Below, one piece after another: positions 41,076 through 49,660 of a stretch of 64,000 nucleotides of DNA; the stretch's first letter is position 1; each line of letters begins with the position of its first letter. Below the pieces are notes generated by a model that saw only the letters and a program-made list of their open reading frames with translations, did no database searches and was not told the DNA's origin. The DNA comes from Pseudomonadota bacterium (GTDB taxonomy: Bacteria > Pseudomonadota > Gammaproteobacteria > Steroidobacterales > Steroidobacteraceae). A program made the position numbers and the translations under genes. The stretch spans positions 18,387 through 82,386 of the forward strand of contig JAEWLQ010000051.1 in the NCBI GenBank assembly GCA_023457495.1. Direction: 5' to 3'.

Positions 41076-41903
41076 ATGCCGCTTTTCAAGACCCGCGAGG
41101 GCGTCGAGATCTTCTACAAGGACTGGGGCAGTGGTAAGCCACTCGTGTTCCACCATGGCTGGCCGCTGTCCGCCGACGACTGGGACGCGCAGCTCATGTT
41201 CTTCCTGTCGAAGGGCTTCCGGGTCATCGCGCACGATCGCCGCGGACATGGCCGATCCTCGCAGACCTTCGACGGCAACGAGATGGATACGTACGCGTCC
41301 GACGTCGCGCAGCTCGTGGCGCACCTGGATCTGAAGGGTGCGGTCCACATCGGACATTCCACCGGCGGTGGCGAGGTCGCGCGTTACGTCGCGCGTCATG
41401 GCGCGGGTCGGGTCGCGAAAGCGGTGCTCATCGGCGCGGTGCCGCCGGTTATGGTCAAGAGCGAGAAGAATCCGGGTGGTCTGCCACTCGAGGTGTTCGA
41501 TGGCTTTCGCGCGGCGCTCATCGCGAATCGCGCGCAGTTCTACCGCGACGTGCCTTCGGGGCCGTTCTACGGATTCAATCGGCCGGGCGCGAAGGTCCTT
41601 ACCGGCGTCATCGACAACTGGTGGCGCCAGGGGATGATGGGCGGCATCAAGCCGCAGTACGACTGCATCAAGGCGTTCTCGGAAACGGACTTCACCGCGG
41701 ATCTAGGCAACATCGACGTGCCGACCCTGGTGCTGCATGGCGATGACGACCAGATCGTGCCGTTCGCCGACTCCGCGCCGCTTTCTGCCAAACTACTGAA
41801 GAAAGGTACGCTCAAGGTCTACCCGGGCCTGGGTCACGGGATCTGCACGATCAACGCAGACCTCGTGAACGCGGACCTGCTCGCGTTCATCACGTCGGGC
41901 TGA
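41076..41903 (+). CDS. Alpha/beta hydrolase (chloroperoxidase/esterase-like)
   Basis: A 275-residue hydrolase of the non-heme chloroperoxidase/esterase type: FHHGWPLSADDWDAQLMFFL, VIAHDRRGHGRSSQ, the nucleophile GHSTGG (VHIGHSTGGGEVAR), the acid in VLHGDDDQIVPF and the histidine in YPGLGHGICT. Such enzymes are perhydrolases or esterases without cofactors; halogenation in vivo is doubtful. It follows the first hydrolase by 10 bases. The stop overlaps the tail of the opposite-strand sirtuin gene by 14 bases. Confidence 0.9.
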   Translation: MPLFKTREGVEIFYKDWGSGKPLVFHHGWPLSADDWDAQLMFFLSKGFRVIAHDRRGHGRSSQTFDGNEMDTYASDVAQLVAHLDLKGAVHIGHSTGGGEVARYVARHGAGRVAKAVLIGAVPPVMVKSEKNPGGLPLEVFDGFRAALIANRAQFYRDVPSGPFYGFNRPGAKVLTGVIDNWWRQGMMGGIKPQYDCIKAFSETDFTADLGNIDVPTLVLHGDDDQIVPFADSAPLSAKLLKKGTLKVYPGLGHGICTINADLVNADLLAFITSG

Positions 41904-42696
41904 GGCGCTCCAGTACTTCATCGCAGGGTTCGGCGATCTTGAGCGTCAACAGGTGATCGGCGCGGGTGCGGCCGAGATTGACGGCGGCGATCGGCTTGCC
42001 CGCGGCCGCCGCCGCTTCCGCGAAGCGGAAGCCTGAATAGACCATCAACGACGTTCCGACGATGAGCAGCGCGTCCGCGCGCGCGACGCCTTCGAAAGCT
42101 TGATCGACCCGCTCGCGCGGCACGGACTCGCCGAAGAACACCACATCGGGCTTGAGGATGCCGCCGCATTCCGGGCAATCGGGCACGAGGAATCCGGCGT
42201 AGTCGCGGCCGTCGAGGTCGACGTCGCCGTCGGGTGCGATGCGCCCCTCGATGTCCGCCCACGCGGGATTGTCCGCCAGCAGTTGCTGCTGCAAGTGAGC
42301 GCGCGGCAGCGAATGACCGCACTTCATGCAACGCACGAGGTGCAGCCGGCCGTGCAGGTCGATGACGCCGCGACTGCCGGCGGCTTCGTGTAATCCGTCC
42401 ACGTTCTGCGTGATCACCAGCGACACGGGCCCGCGCTCCTGCAGTCGCGCGATCGCAAGATGCGCGGCGTTGGGCCGCGCGCGGCTGATGTTGGGCCAGC
42501 CGACGGTGCTGCGTGCCCAGTAGCGCTGACGCACGCGGACGTCGGTCATGAAGGGGCGGAACTCGACGGGCCGCGCGCGTTTCCACTCGCCGTGCTCGTC
42601 GCGGTAGTCAGGAATGCCGGAGCCGGTGCTCACGCCCGCGCCCGTAAGTACCGCGATGCGCGAGTGAGCCTCGATGAATTCGCGCAGCGCGTTCAT
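41890..42696 (-). CDS. Sirtuin (SIR2 family NAD-dependent protein deacylase)
   Basis: A 268-residue SIR2 protein: NAD-binding GAGVSTGSGIPDYR at 19-32, TQNVDGLH at 96-103 and the catalytic His115 in DLHG. The zinc-binding cysteines are CMKC (123, 126) and CPEC (174, 177), and FFGESVPRER and VGTSLMVYSG are typical of the core. It removes acyl groups from lysines at the expense of NAD. The start ATG 42696 is chosen because it overlaps the PhyH stop by four bases (ATGA). Longer upstream translations are antisense-like. It converges with the hydrolase pair. Confidence 0.9.
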   Translation of the reverse strand: MNALREFIEAHSRIAVLTGAGVSTGSGIPDYRDEHGEWKRARPVEFRPFMTDVRVRQRYWARSTVGWPNISRARPNAAHLAIARLQERGPVSLVITQNVDGLHEAAGSRGVIDLHGRLHLVRCMKCGHSLPRAHLQQQLLADNPAWADIEGRIAPDGDVDLDGRDYAGFLVPDCPECGGILKPDVVFFGESVPRERVDQAFEGVARADALLIVGTSLMVYSGFRFAEAAAAAGKPIAAVNLGRTRADHLLTLKIAEPCDEVLERLSPT

Positions 42697-43391
42697 CTCG
42701 GCAACAGCGGGGGCTGGGCCATGAACCGCGGACTCGTGCCCCGATGCGGCTGGGCGGCGTGCACGAGAAACGGATGACATAGATAGACCGTGCCGGCGTC
42801 GCCGCACGCGAGCACTTCGGGGCAATGCGCCGTTTCCGAAAAACCGTTGGCGGCGAGCTCGCGCAACGACAGGCCGGCCTCGCCGGCAGGCTCGAGCAGG
42901 CGCGCCATGTCCAGGTGTGAACCCGCGCGGATGCGGGTCGGCGCATCGTTCTCGCCGACATCCGAGAACAGGAACAGCATCAGGAGGGCGCGGCCGCGGG
43001 AACGTGCGTTCACGCGCCACGCGAGGAAGTCCGGATCGTCATAACCGAAGCTCGGGTCGATGTGCCATCCCGTATCGCCCGGGTCGTCGGGATGCGGGAA
43101 GCGCACGGGGAACGTGCCCATGCTCATGCACGGCGCCCACTTGCCCGGACCGACGAGTTGATCGAAGGCCTCGTGAAGTTCCGGGGTGTTTGCCGCGGCC
43201 ACGAAGGGCGCCTGCGTATACATGCCCAGCCGGACCACCGGCCGGGACCAGGTAGTTGGGTCGTCCGGGTCGCAGCCCGTGTCCTTCCACAGGATGGCGC
43301 GGGCCTCTGCGGCCAGCTCGCGCGGAAACGCGCGCTCGATCCTGATGAAACCATCCACTGCGAAGCGATGAAGTTGTTTCTGCGTCAGCAT
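42693..43391 (-). CDS. Phytanoyl-CoA dioxygenase (PhyH) family protein
   Basis: A 232-residue Fe(II)/2-oxoglutarate oxygenase: the iron ligands are His-x-Asp in GWHIDPSFGY and a distal His in CHPFLVHAAQPH, with an Arg (PRFMAQ) near the 2-oxoglutarate site. The cupin core includes RALLMLFLFSDVGEND and THIRAGSHL-like strands (APTRIRAGSHLDMA). The substrate may be a lipid, a small molecule or another hydroxylation target. It is translationally coupled to the sirtuin (ATGA overlap), and the pairing may connect the two biochemically through acyl metabolism; that is inference only. Confidence 0.85.
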   Translation of the reverse strand: MLTQKQLHRFAVDGFIRIERAFPRELAAEARAILWKDTGCDPDDPTTWSRPVVRLGMYTQAPFVAAANTPELHEAFDQLVGPGKWAPCMSMGTFPVRFPHPDDPGDTGWHIDPSFGYDDPDFLAWRVNARSRGRALLMLFLFSDVGENDAPTRIRAGSHLDMARLLEPAGEAGLSLRELAANGFSETAHCPEVLACGDAGTVYLCHPFLVHAAQPHRGTSPRFMAQPPLLPR

Positions 43392-43456
43392 CCGAGGTCG
43401 TCGAAATTTCGTCTGTGAGATCGGCTATACAGGGAGCACCCATCCGGAGGCAGCTC

Positions 43457-44101
43457 ATGAAGCCCATTATCACCGCATTCGAGCGCTCGCCCGACCGGGG
43501 CCAGGGCCTGGCCCGCGATACACGCGTCCGCTGGGCATTGGAGGAGGTGGGCCAGCCCTACGACGTCCGCCCGCTGTCGTTTCGCGCGATGAAGGAGCCC
43601 GCGCACCTGGCGCTTCATCCCTTCGGTCAGATTCCGACTTACGAAGAAGGGGATCTCGCGTTGTTCGAGACCGGGGCCATCGTGTTCCACATCGCGCAAC
43701 GTCACGCGGGTTTGCTGCCGCAGGAGAGCGACGCCCGGGCGCGTGCGAGTACCTGGATGTTCGCGGCCTTGAATACCGTCGAGCCACCCATTCTCGAGCT
43801 CACCTACGCCAGGTTCCAGGAAGGCGACAAGCCCTGGTTCGAGGAACGCCAGCTCATGGTCAAGGAGCGCGTTCGCGTGCGATTGGGTCAGCTTTCCACG
43901 CGCCTCGGCGATGCGGACTGGCTCGACGGGCCGTTCAGTGTCGGAGACCTGCTCATGGTCTCGGTGCTGCTGAGGCTCAAGGCCTCGGGTCTCGTCGACG
44001 AATTTCCGAATCTTTCGGCGTATGTCGCGCGCGGTGAAGCGCGGCCTGCCTACGGGCGCGCGTTCGACGCGCAGCTGGCGGCGTTCAAGGCCGCGAGTTG
44101 A
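43457..44101 (+). CDS. Glutathione S-transferase family protein
   Basis: A 214-residue protein with an N-terminal thioredoxin-like domain (ITAFERSPDRGQGLARDTRV, then EEVGQPYDV and the cis-Pro region FGQIPTYEEGDLALFETGAI) and a helical C-terminal domain (ASTWMFAALNTVEP, WLDGPFSVGDLLMVSVL). The start ATG has GGAGG six bases before it. It is a soluble enzyme probably conjugating glutathione or isomerising a small molecule. The usual Ser/Cys at the catalytic position is not obvious, as ERSPDRGQG is unusual. It stands alone, converging with the LytTR gene. Confidence 0.85.
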   Translation: MKPIITAFERSPDRGQGLARDTRVRWALEEVGQPYDVRPLSFRAMKEPAHLALHPFGQIPTYEEGDLALFETGAIVFHIAQRHAGLLPQESDARARASTWMFAALNTVEPPILELTYARFQEGDKPWFEERQLMVKERVRVRLGQLSTRLGDADWLDGPFSVGDLLMVSVLLRLKASGLVDEFPNLSAYVARGEARPAYGRAFDAQLAAFKAAS

Positions 44102-44104
44102 TCG

Positions 44105-44782
44105 CTAACCAATCGACAACCGGGTCCTGAACAATCGCGCCTGGCGACGCGACACCTCGACTTCCAGGCCGTCCCTGAGCCGCACGCGCAGCCGGCCGCC
44201 GTCCGCGGGTTCCACCTGCTGGATGAACTCCAGGTTGATGATCTGCCCGCGATTCGCGCGGAAGTACCGCAGCGGATCGAGCATCGACTCGACGGCAATC
44301 AGCGAGCGACCGAGCAGCGGCCGTTCCTTGCCCCACTGCAGCCGCACGTAATTGCCTTCGGCGCTGAAAACGGTGACTTCGCGCAGCGGCACGAACCAGC
44401 AGCGGTGCCCGTCGCGGATGAACAGCTGTTCGACCGGCGGCGCCTGGAACTTCCGCAGCGCGGCCGCGAGCCGCTCGGGCTCGATGGGCTTGAGAAGATA
44501 GTCGAGCGCGTTCACCTCGAAGGCCTTGACGGCGTACTGATCGTACGCGGTGGTGAAGATGATGCGCGGCACGCGTTCGAGTCGCGCCAGAAGATCGAAG
44601 CCCGTGCCGCCGGGCATCTGGATGTCGAGGAACACGAGGTCGGGCGACAGTCGCTCGATTTCCGCGCGCGCCTCGTCGATGTTGCCGGCTTCGCCCACGA
44701 TCTCGATGGCGGAGTGTTCGTCCAGCAACCGCCGCAGCTCGCGGCGCGCGAGGGGTTCATCGTCGACGATGAGCGCCTTCAT
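44105..44782 (-). CDS. LytTR-type response regulator
   Basis: A 225-residue two-component regulator. The receiver domain contains the acidic pair in IVDDEP, the phosphorylation aspartate in LVFLDIQMPGG, Thr in IIFTTAY and Lys in LLKPIEP. The LytTR DNA-binding domain starts near residue 125 (LREVTVFSAEGNYVRLQWG, then RYFRANRGQIINLEFIQQVE). The ATG overlaps the stop of the kinase gene by four bases, so the two are coupled. LytTR regulators bind paired direct repeats; target genes are not visible here. Confidence 0.9.
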   Translation of the reverse strand: MKALIVDDEPLARRELRRLLDEHSAIEIVGEAGNIDEARAEIERLSPDLVFLDIQMPGGTGFDLLARLERVPRIIFTTAYDQYAVKAFEVNALDYLLKPIEPERLAAALRKFQAPPVEQLFIRDGHRCWFVPLREVTVFSAEGNYVRLQWGKERPLLGRSLIAVESMLDPLRYFRANRGQIINLEFIQQVEPADGGRLRVRLRDGLEVEVSRRQARLFRTRLSIG

Positions 44783-45864
44783 GCGGGCAACCGCGCCTCA
44801 GCGCGGGCGATGCCGGGCTGCGAAAGATCGAGTGCAAGGCTGGCGCGCACGCCGAACAACAGCCGCAGGCGCGCCGCGGCGTTGCGCAGGCCCACGCCGT
44901 CGCTCGAGGTCGAATCCTGCGCCGGCCGTGGATTCACGACCTGCAGTACGAGTTTCTTCTCCATGCGGGCGACGATGCGCAGCGTGCCGCCTTCCTTGAG
45001 CGGCGCGACGCCGTGTTTGATCGCATTCTCGACCAGCGTCTGGAGCAGCATGGCGGGAACACGCGCCGATCGCGTCGCCGGCGCGATTTCCCGCTCGACG
45101 CGCAGGCGATCGCCGAGACGCAGCGATTCGAGCGCCAGGTAGTCTTCCACCATCTGCAGCTCGTGTTCGAGGGATACGAGATCTTCCTCGCCCGAGGCGA
45201 GGGTGTAGCGCAGCATGCGCGCGAGCTGGGTCACGGCCTCGCGCGCGCGGGCGGGCTCATCGGCGATCAACGACCGCAGCCCGTTCAATGCATTGAAGAG
45301 GAAGTGCGGATTCAGCTGGGATTTCAGCAATCGCAGCTCGGACTGGTGCCGATGTCGCATCGTCGCGAAGGCGAGGTACAGCGCCACCCAGGCGCCATGA
45401 ATCAGCAGGATCAGGATGAACTGGTTGCGGAGCTGTCCGGGCACGGACAGCCGCTGGTAGAACGCGGCCGTCAGCGGCGCCACGGTGGCGCCGTACACGG
45501 CCTGCGACATCGCCAGCGTCAGTAGATAGGACGCGGTCGCGAGGACGAGCGTGGCGGTGAAGACGCGGCCGAGCAGCGCGGCGGGCGGCAGCGACAACCA
45601 CCGGTGACGATGGATGATCCAGCGCAGCAGGTGGGTGAGGCCGATGCTCGCGAGGCTGACTCCACCCCAGAGCGTGGCGGCCTTGCTCCAGGGCTGCGAG
45701 GCGAAGATCACCTCGCCGGAAGTCTGCGCGTAGAAGTAGAAGCTCCAGCCGAGGACCTGCAGCGCCCAGTAGGCCAGGGCGTTGCCTCTTACTTCGCGTC
45801 CGCGGCCAGCGTCTGCCGGTCGATGACTTCGCCGCGCAGGATGACCTTGTCGATGCGTGTCCAT
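44779..45864 (-). CDS. LytS/YehU-type sensor histidine kinase
   Basis: A 361-residue inner-membrane kinase with about five membrane segments at 33-155 (ALAYWALQVLGWSFYFYAQ and further). The His_kinase domain follows, with the phosphorylation region LKSQLNPHFLFNALNGLRSL (His in NPHFLFN) and the ATP-binding part LLQTLVENAIKHG and GVGLRNAAARLRLLFG. The start is uncertain: the ATG at 45864 lies inside the end of the amidohydrolase gene, and the recognisable protein begins near RGNALAYW, where no good initiator is visible. It is paired with the LytTR regulator by a four-base overlap. Confidence 0.85.
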   Translation of the reverse strand: MDTHRQGHPARRSHRPADAGRGREVRGNALAYWALQVLGWSFYFYAQTSGEVIFASQPWSKAATLWGGVSLASIGLTHLLRWIIHRHRWLSLPPAALLGRVFTATLVLATASYLLTLAMSQAVYGATVAPLTAAFYQRLSVPGQLRNQFILILLIHGAWVALYLAFATMRHRHQSELRLLKSQLNPHFLFNALNGLRSLIADEPARAREAVTQLARMLRYTLASGEEDLVSLEHELQMVEDYLALESLRLGDRLRVEREIAPATRSARVPAMLLQTLVENAIKHGVAPLKEGGTLRIVARMEKKLVLQVVNPRPAQDSTSSDGVGLRNAAARLRLLFGVRASLALDLSQPGIARAEARLPA

Positions 45865-47276
45865 GCCTCGATGCTCGCCAATGGATTCGCGTCGAGCAAC
45901 AGCAGATTCGCGATCTTGCCTTTCTCGATGGATCCGTAGTCTTTCGCGAGGCCGATCTGCCGCGCGTTGTTGAGGGTTCCGGCCCTGAAGATCTCCGACA
46001 ACGGAATGCCGGCCTGCGCCATCAATCGCATTTCCTTGTACGTGTCATAACCGGGCTGGTTGCCGTACGTGGGAGCCGAGGGTGTATCGCTGCCTAACAA
46101 CAGCGGTTGCCCGAGCTCGTAAAGATACCGCAAGGCGCGCAGGCCCTGCTCGGATGTGGCCCACTCGACGTTCGTCCCCGGCTGCGCCGCGGGCGCGCCC
46201 TGGGCTTCCGGTCCGAAGATCTGGCGTTTGAACCACTGACCCGCCTCGGTGCGATACCACGCGAGCAGCAGCGGCGGCACCACTTTCACGTACACCGGAT
46301 CGTCGAGCAGTGCCGGGTCCAGCAGATCCGTGACACCCGGCAGGACTCGCAGGGTCGCCTGGTATCCGATCTTCTTCGCGTGAATATTGCGCAGGTGCGC
46401 GGCAACGGCGTCGGGCATGCCCGGCTGGCCGTTGAGTTCGTTCCAGTTCCACGCCCCGTGCAGGATGAGATCGACGTTGCCATCGACCGCCATGCGCTGC
46501 ACGTCGATCGCATTCGCATGAACCGCGAGGAACATGCCGTGTTGCTTCGTCGCGGCGCGCACGCGCCGCAGCGTGTCCGCGCTCATGAGCGGCCAATCCG
46601 CGACTTCGCCGAATCCGTCTTCCAGCGTGATCTTCACGCAGGCCGCGCCGCTCGCGGCGATGCGGGCGACCACCGCTTCGGGTGTGTGTTCGGCGGGGTC
46701 CGCGCCTTCGGGCATCGGATGTTCGCGCGCGTTGGCGGGTTCGAAGATGTAGTCGGAGAAGATCTTGTGGCGGATGGACTTGTCCACGAACACGAGTGGA
46801 TAGCCGTCGACGATCGGGGCCGCGCCGCAGCGGAAGATGTCCGGGTGCCGCGGCTGCGCGGCGAACAGCGCGACCCGATCGGGGCGGTTGGCGGTGTCGA
46901 GCACCTGCGTCACGCCGAAATAGAGATAGCTGCGCGGTTGCTGGGCGAAGAATGCCTTTTCCAGCGCGGCGTACTGGGGATCCTCCGAGCCGAAGGGCAG
47001 GCCGATCGCATCGGTCACGTGAACGTGCGCGTCCGTCAGGCCGGGCGTGAGGAATTTGCCAGTGCCGTCCAGCCGGCCTGCGCCCGCGGGCGGCGCAATC
47101 GCCTTGTCGCTGACGAGCGCGATGCGTCCATCGACGACCAGCACGTTGCGATTGCCGAGCGGCTGCGCCTGCTCGGGCGACAGCAGCGTGACGTTCTCGA
47201 TGAGCAGGGAGGAGTCCGCCGCCGCAACGACGGAGTGGATCAGCAGCAGGGCTGCGAGGAGTCGCGTTGTGTTCAT
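45789..47276 (-). CDS. Exported amidohydrolase
   Basis: A 495-residue protein with a signal peptide (1-20, ending AAA). The metal-binding start of the amidohydrolase superfamily is TPGLTDAHVHVTD, later histidines are in FLAVHANAIDVQR and DLILHGAW, and the final aspartate is in LLGSDTPSAPTYG, followed by GTLNNARQIGLAKDYGSIEK, as in imidazolonepropionase-like members. Metal ions in the barrel would hydrolyse an amide or related bond outside the cytoplasm. It precedes the LytS-type kinase, overlapping its presumed 5' end. Confidence 0.85.
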   Translation of the reverse strand: MNTTRLLAALLLIHSVVAAADSSLLIENVTLLSPEQAQPLGNRNVLVVDGRIALVSDKAIAPPAGAGRLDGTGKFLTPGLTDAHVHVTDAIGLPFGSEDPQYAALEKAFFAQQPRSYLYFGVTQVLDTANRPDRVALFAAQPRHPDIFRCGAAPIVDGYPLVFVDKSIRHKIFSDYIFEPANAREHPMPEGADPAEHTPEAVVARIAASGAACVKITLEDGFGEVADWPLMSADTLRRVRAATKQHGMFLAVHANAIDVQRMAVDGNVDLILHGAWNWNELNGQPGMPDAVAAHLRNIHAKKIGYQATLRVLPGVTDLLDPALLDDPVYVKVVPPLLLAWYRTEAGQWFKRQIFGPEAQGAPAAQPGTNVEWATSEQGLRALRYLYELGQPLLLGSDTPSAPTYGNQPGYDTYKEMRLMAQAGIPLSEIFRAGTLNNARQIGLAKDYGSIEKGKIANLLLLDANPLASIEAWTRIDKVILRGEVIDRQTLAADAK

Positions 47277-47349
47277 GGCGCGAGGCTAACGGGTTGCCGC
47301 GGCCCTCGCGCGAATCGATGTGGAGCGGTCGATTCGCCGTGTCGAACGG

Positions 47350-49554
47350 TCAGTTCAGCTTCAATTTCCGGAACGGCATGCTGCGCAGGCGTACGCCGGT
47401 GGCCGCGAACACCGCGTTCGCGATCGCCGGTCCGATGGGCCCGACGCCCGCTTCGCCCGCATTGCCGTGGCGGTCGTGTCCGCTCAGCGCGTCGGTGTGA
47501 ATGCGGATCCGCGGGATTTCGGGGAGACGCAGCATCGGATAGGCGTCGAAATTGCCTTCGACCACGCGCCCGTTCTCGATGGTGATCTCTTCGTTGAGAC
47601 ACATGTTGAGCGCGAAAACCGCCGAACCCTCGAGCTGCGAGTGCACGGCATTCATGTTCAGCACCCGTCCGCAATCGAAGGCGATGTCGAGCGACCGAAC
47701 CACGAGCTCACCGGCGGCGGTCACTTCCACGGTCGCGACCGCGGCCACGGTCATGCCCGCGTGCGGCTGGCCGTCGCCGCCGAAATTGCCGATCGCGATG
47801 CCGCGGCCCTGTCCGGCGGGTAGTTTGGCGCCCCAGCCGGCCTGTTGCGCCGCGACCTCCAGGCACTTTCTCCAGCCGGCATCCGGCCATTTCTCGAGCA
47901 ACCGCAGCCGGTATTCGAGCGGATCGATGCCGGCCTTGGCGGCGCATTCATCGATGAAGCTCTCGACGAAGAAGCAGTGCGAGTTGTAGCCGGGGCCCCG
48001 GTATTGCCCCGTGAGGATGTGCATCTCGACGGTCGACGTTTCGATGCGCACGTTCGGGATGAGTCCCTTGACGTACACCGCGTCATTCATGCCGAACGTC
48101 ACGGGTTTCCACGCGGCCACGTGCGAGGCGAGCGCCTCGGGCAATCCATCGGGCTCGAGCGCTGCGCGCAATTTCACAGCGTGCAGGTCGCGGTATTTGC
48201 CCTGGCGGAACGTCTCCTCACGCGACCAGATCACGTGGATAGGCGTGCCGGGGAATTTCTTCGCGACCGCCACGACCATGCGCACGTCGTCGCAGTTGAC
48301 GCGCCGGCCGAAGCTGCCGCCGACCAGCGTCTGGTGAAAGTGGATGTCCTTCTCGGGTACGCCGGTCTCTTCGCTGGCGATGGCCAGCGCCTGGATCACG
48401 AGGCCGGTCGGATGCCACAGCTCGACACGATCCGCCGTGACGCACGCGGTGCCGTTGAGCGGCTCCATCGTCGCGTGATCGCACAGCGGCGTGTGGTAGT
48501 CAGCTTCCACGACGTTCGCGGCAGCGGCTTCGAGCAAGCGCGGCGCGTCGCCGGTGTCGATCTGCAGGTCCTGGGCGGGCTCCTTCAGGCGCGCGTACAT
48601 CGCGTCGTAGATCTGCTGGGTCGTCTTCCATTGCTCGCCGGGGCCGAGGTCCCATTCGATCGGCAGAGCCTCGAGCGCCGTGCGCGCCTGCCAGTAGTGC
48701 TCCGCGATCACCGCGATGCCGGCCTGCGCGTTGGTATTGCACCAGTCCGCGGGCTTCTTGAGATTGCGCCGCGGCTCGTCCGGATCGACCACGGCGACTC
48801 CGCGCACGCCCGGCATGTTCCGGATCTTCTCGAAGTCGTAGCTCACGAGCCGCCCGCCGTGCACCGGGCATTGCAGCAGCGCGGCGTACAACATGCCCGG
48901 CACGCGCACGTCCATGCCGTACACCGCGCTGCCGTCCACGACGGAGCGGGCGTGCACCATGGGCAGGTTCCGCCGCGTGAGCAGCGTCCATTGCTCGCGC
49001 GGCTTCGGCGCGGGCTCCGTCGGTAGTTTGATCGACGCGGCGCGCGCCGCGAGCTCGCCGAAGCGCGCCTGGCGGCGCGTGCGCGCATGCGTCAGCACGC
49101 CGGACTTCAACTCGATATCCCCGACCGGCACTTTCCATTGCGCCGCCGCGGCGGCGCGCAGCCGTTCGCGCGCGCTCGCGCCGGCCTGCATCAGGGTTTT
49201 CATGACGTCGCCGGACGCACCGGCGCCGGCGAACGTGGACCAGATCCCGGTGGCGCCGAGGTAGACGTTCCCTTCGCGCGTGTTGCGGTTGAACGAGATC
49301 GGCTCGACACGCACGTCGTTCCAGTCGCAGCCGAGCTCCTCGGTCACGAACATCGCCGCCTGCGTCGAATTCCCGGTGCCCGTTTCCGGGCCGGGCACGC
49401 GCACGGTCACGGTGCTGTCGGCGCCGATCACGATCCAGGGCGTCAGCTCAGACGGAGCAGATGTCTGCGCGGCCTCCGACGCGCGTGGCGCGAGGCCGAT
49501 GGCCATGCCCCCGCCCACGACGCTGGTCGCTATGATGAAATCCCGGCGGTTCAT
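47350..49554 (-). CDS. Xanthine-dehydrogenase-family molybdopterin subunit (IorB/AldH-like), orphan
   Basis: A 734-residue exported oxidoreductase subunit with a twin-arginine signal (MNRRDFIIATSVVGGG). The two molybdopterin domains carry VVDPDEPRRNLKKPADW, LVGGSFGRRVNCDDVRM, GQYRGPGYNSHCFFVESFID and GNAGEAGVGPIGPAIANAVF; the last contains the glutamate (GEAGVGP) that acts as catalytic base. It is the large subunit of isoquinoline-1-oxidoreductase-type enzymes, which needs a two-cluster [2Fe-2S] partner (IorA) and a c-type cytochrome. No such partner lies beside it, so it may use one encoded elsewhere or be non-functional. The start at 49554 was chosen because of the Tat motif. Confidence 0.85.
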   Translation of the reverse strand: MNRRDFIIATSVVGGGMAIGLAPRASEAAQTSAPSELTPWIVIGADSTVTVRVPGPETGTGNSTQAAMFVTEELGCDWNDVRVEPISFNRNTREGNVYLGATGIWSTFAGAGASGDVMKTLMQAGASARERLRAAAAAQWKVPVGDIELKSGVLTHARTRRQARFGELAARAASIKLPTEPAPKPREQWTLLTRRNLPMVHARSVVDGSAVYGMDVRVPGMLYAALLQCPVHGGRLVSYDFEKIRNMPGVRGVAVVDPDEPRRNLKKPADWCNTNAQAGIAVIAEHYWQARTALEALPIEWDLGPGEQWKTTQQIYDAMYARLKEPAQDLQIDTGDAPRLLEAAAANVVEADYHTPLCDHATMEPLNGTACVTADRVELWHPTGLVIQALAIASEETGVPEKDIHFHQTLVGGSFGRRVNCDDVRMVVAVAKKFPGTPIHVIWSREETFRQGKYRDLHAVKLRAALEPDGLPEALASHVAAWKPVTFGMNDAVYVKGLIPNVRIETSTVEMHILTGQYRGPGYNSHCFFVESFIDECAAKAGIDPLEYRLRLLEKWPDAGWRKCLEVAAQQAGWGAKLPAGQGRGIAIGNFGGDGQPHAGMTVAAVATVEVTAAGELVVRSLDIAFDCGRVLNMNAVHSQLEGSAVFALNMCLNEEITIENGRVVEGNFDAYPMLRLPEIPRIRIHTDALSGHDRHGNAGEAGVGPIGPAIANAVFAATGVRLRSMPFRKLKLN

Positions 49555-49660
49555 TTGCCCCTGCGCCTCCCGGCGTCGATACTGAGGTCGGTCTTCATGG
49601 GAAGACCAAGTATCGAACGGGGCGCCGCGGGCGTCTTGTAAAAAATCGGCAGGAGCGGCA

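Noticed and set aside
43415..43456. A longer start for the glutathione transferase gene
   Set aside because: The ATG at 43457 has GGAGG at ideal spacing, and the extra residues are not GST-like.
46107..49026. Long plus-strand frames opposite the amidohydrolase and molybdopterin genes
   Set aside because: They are GC-driven shadows with Arg/Val-rich products and no start sites or motifs.
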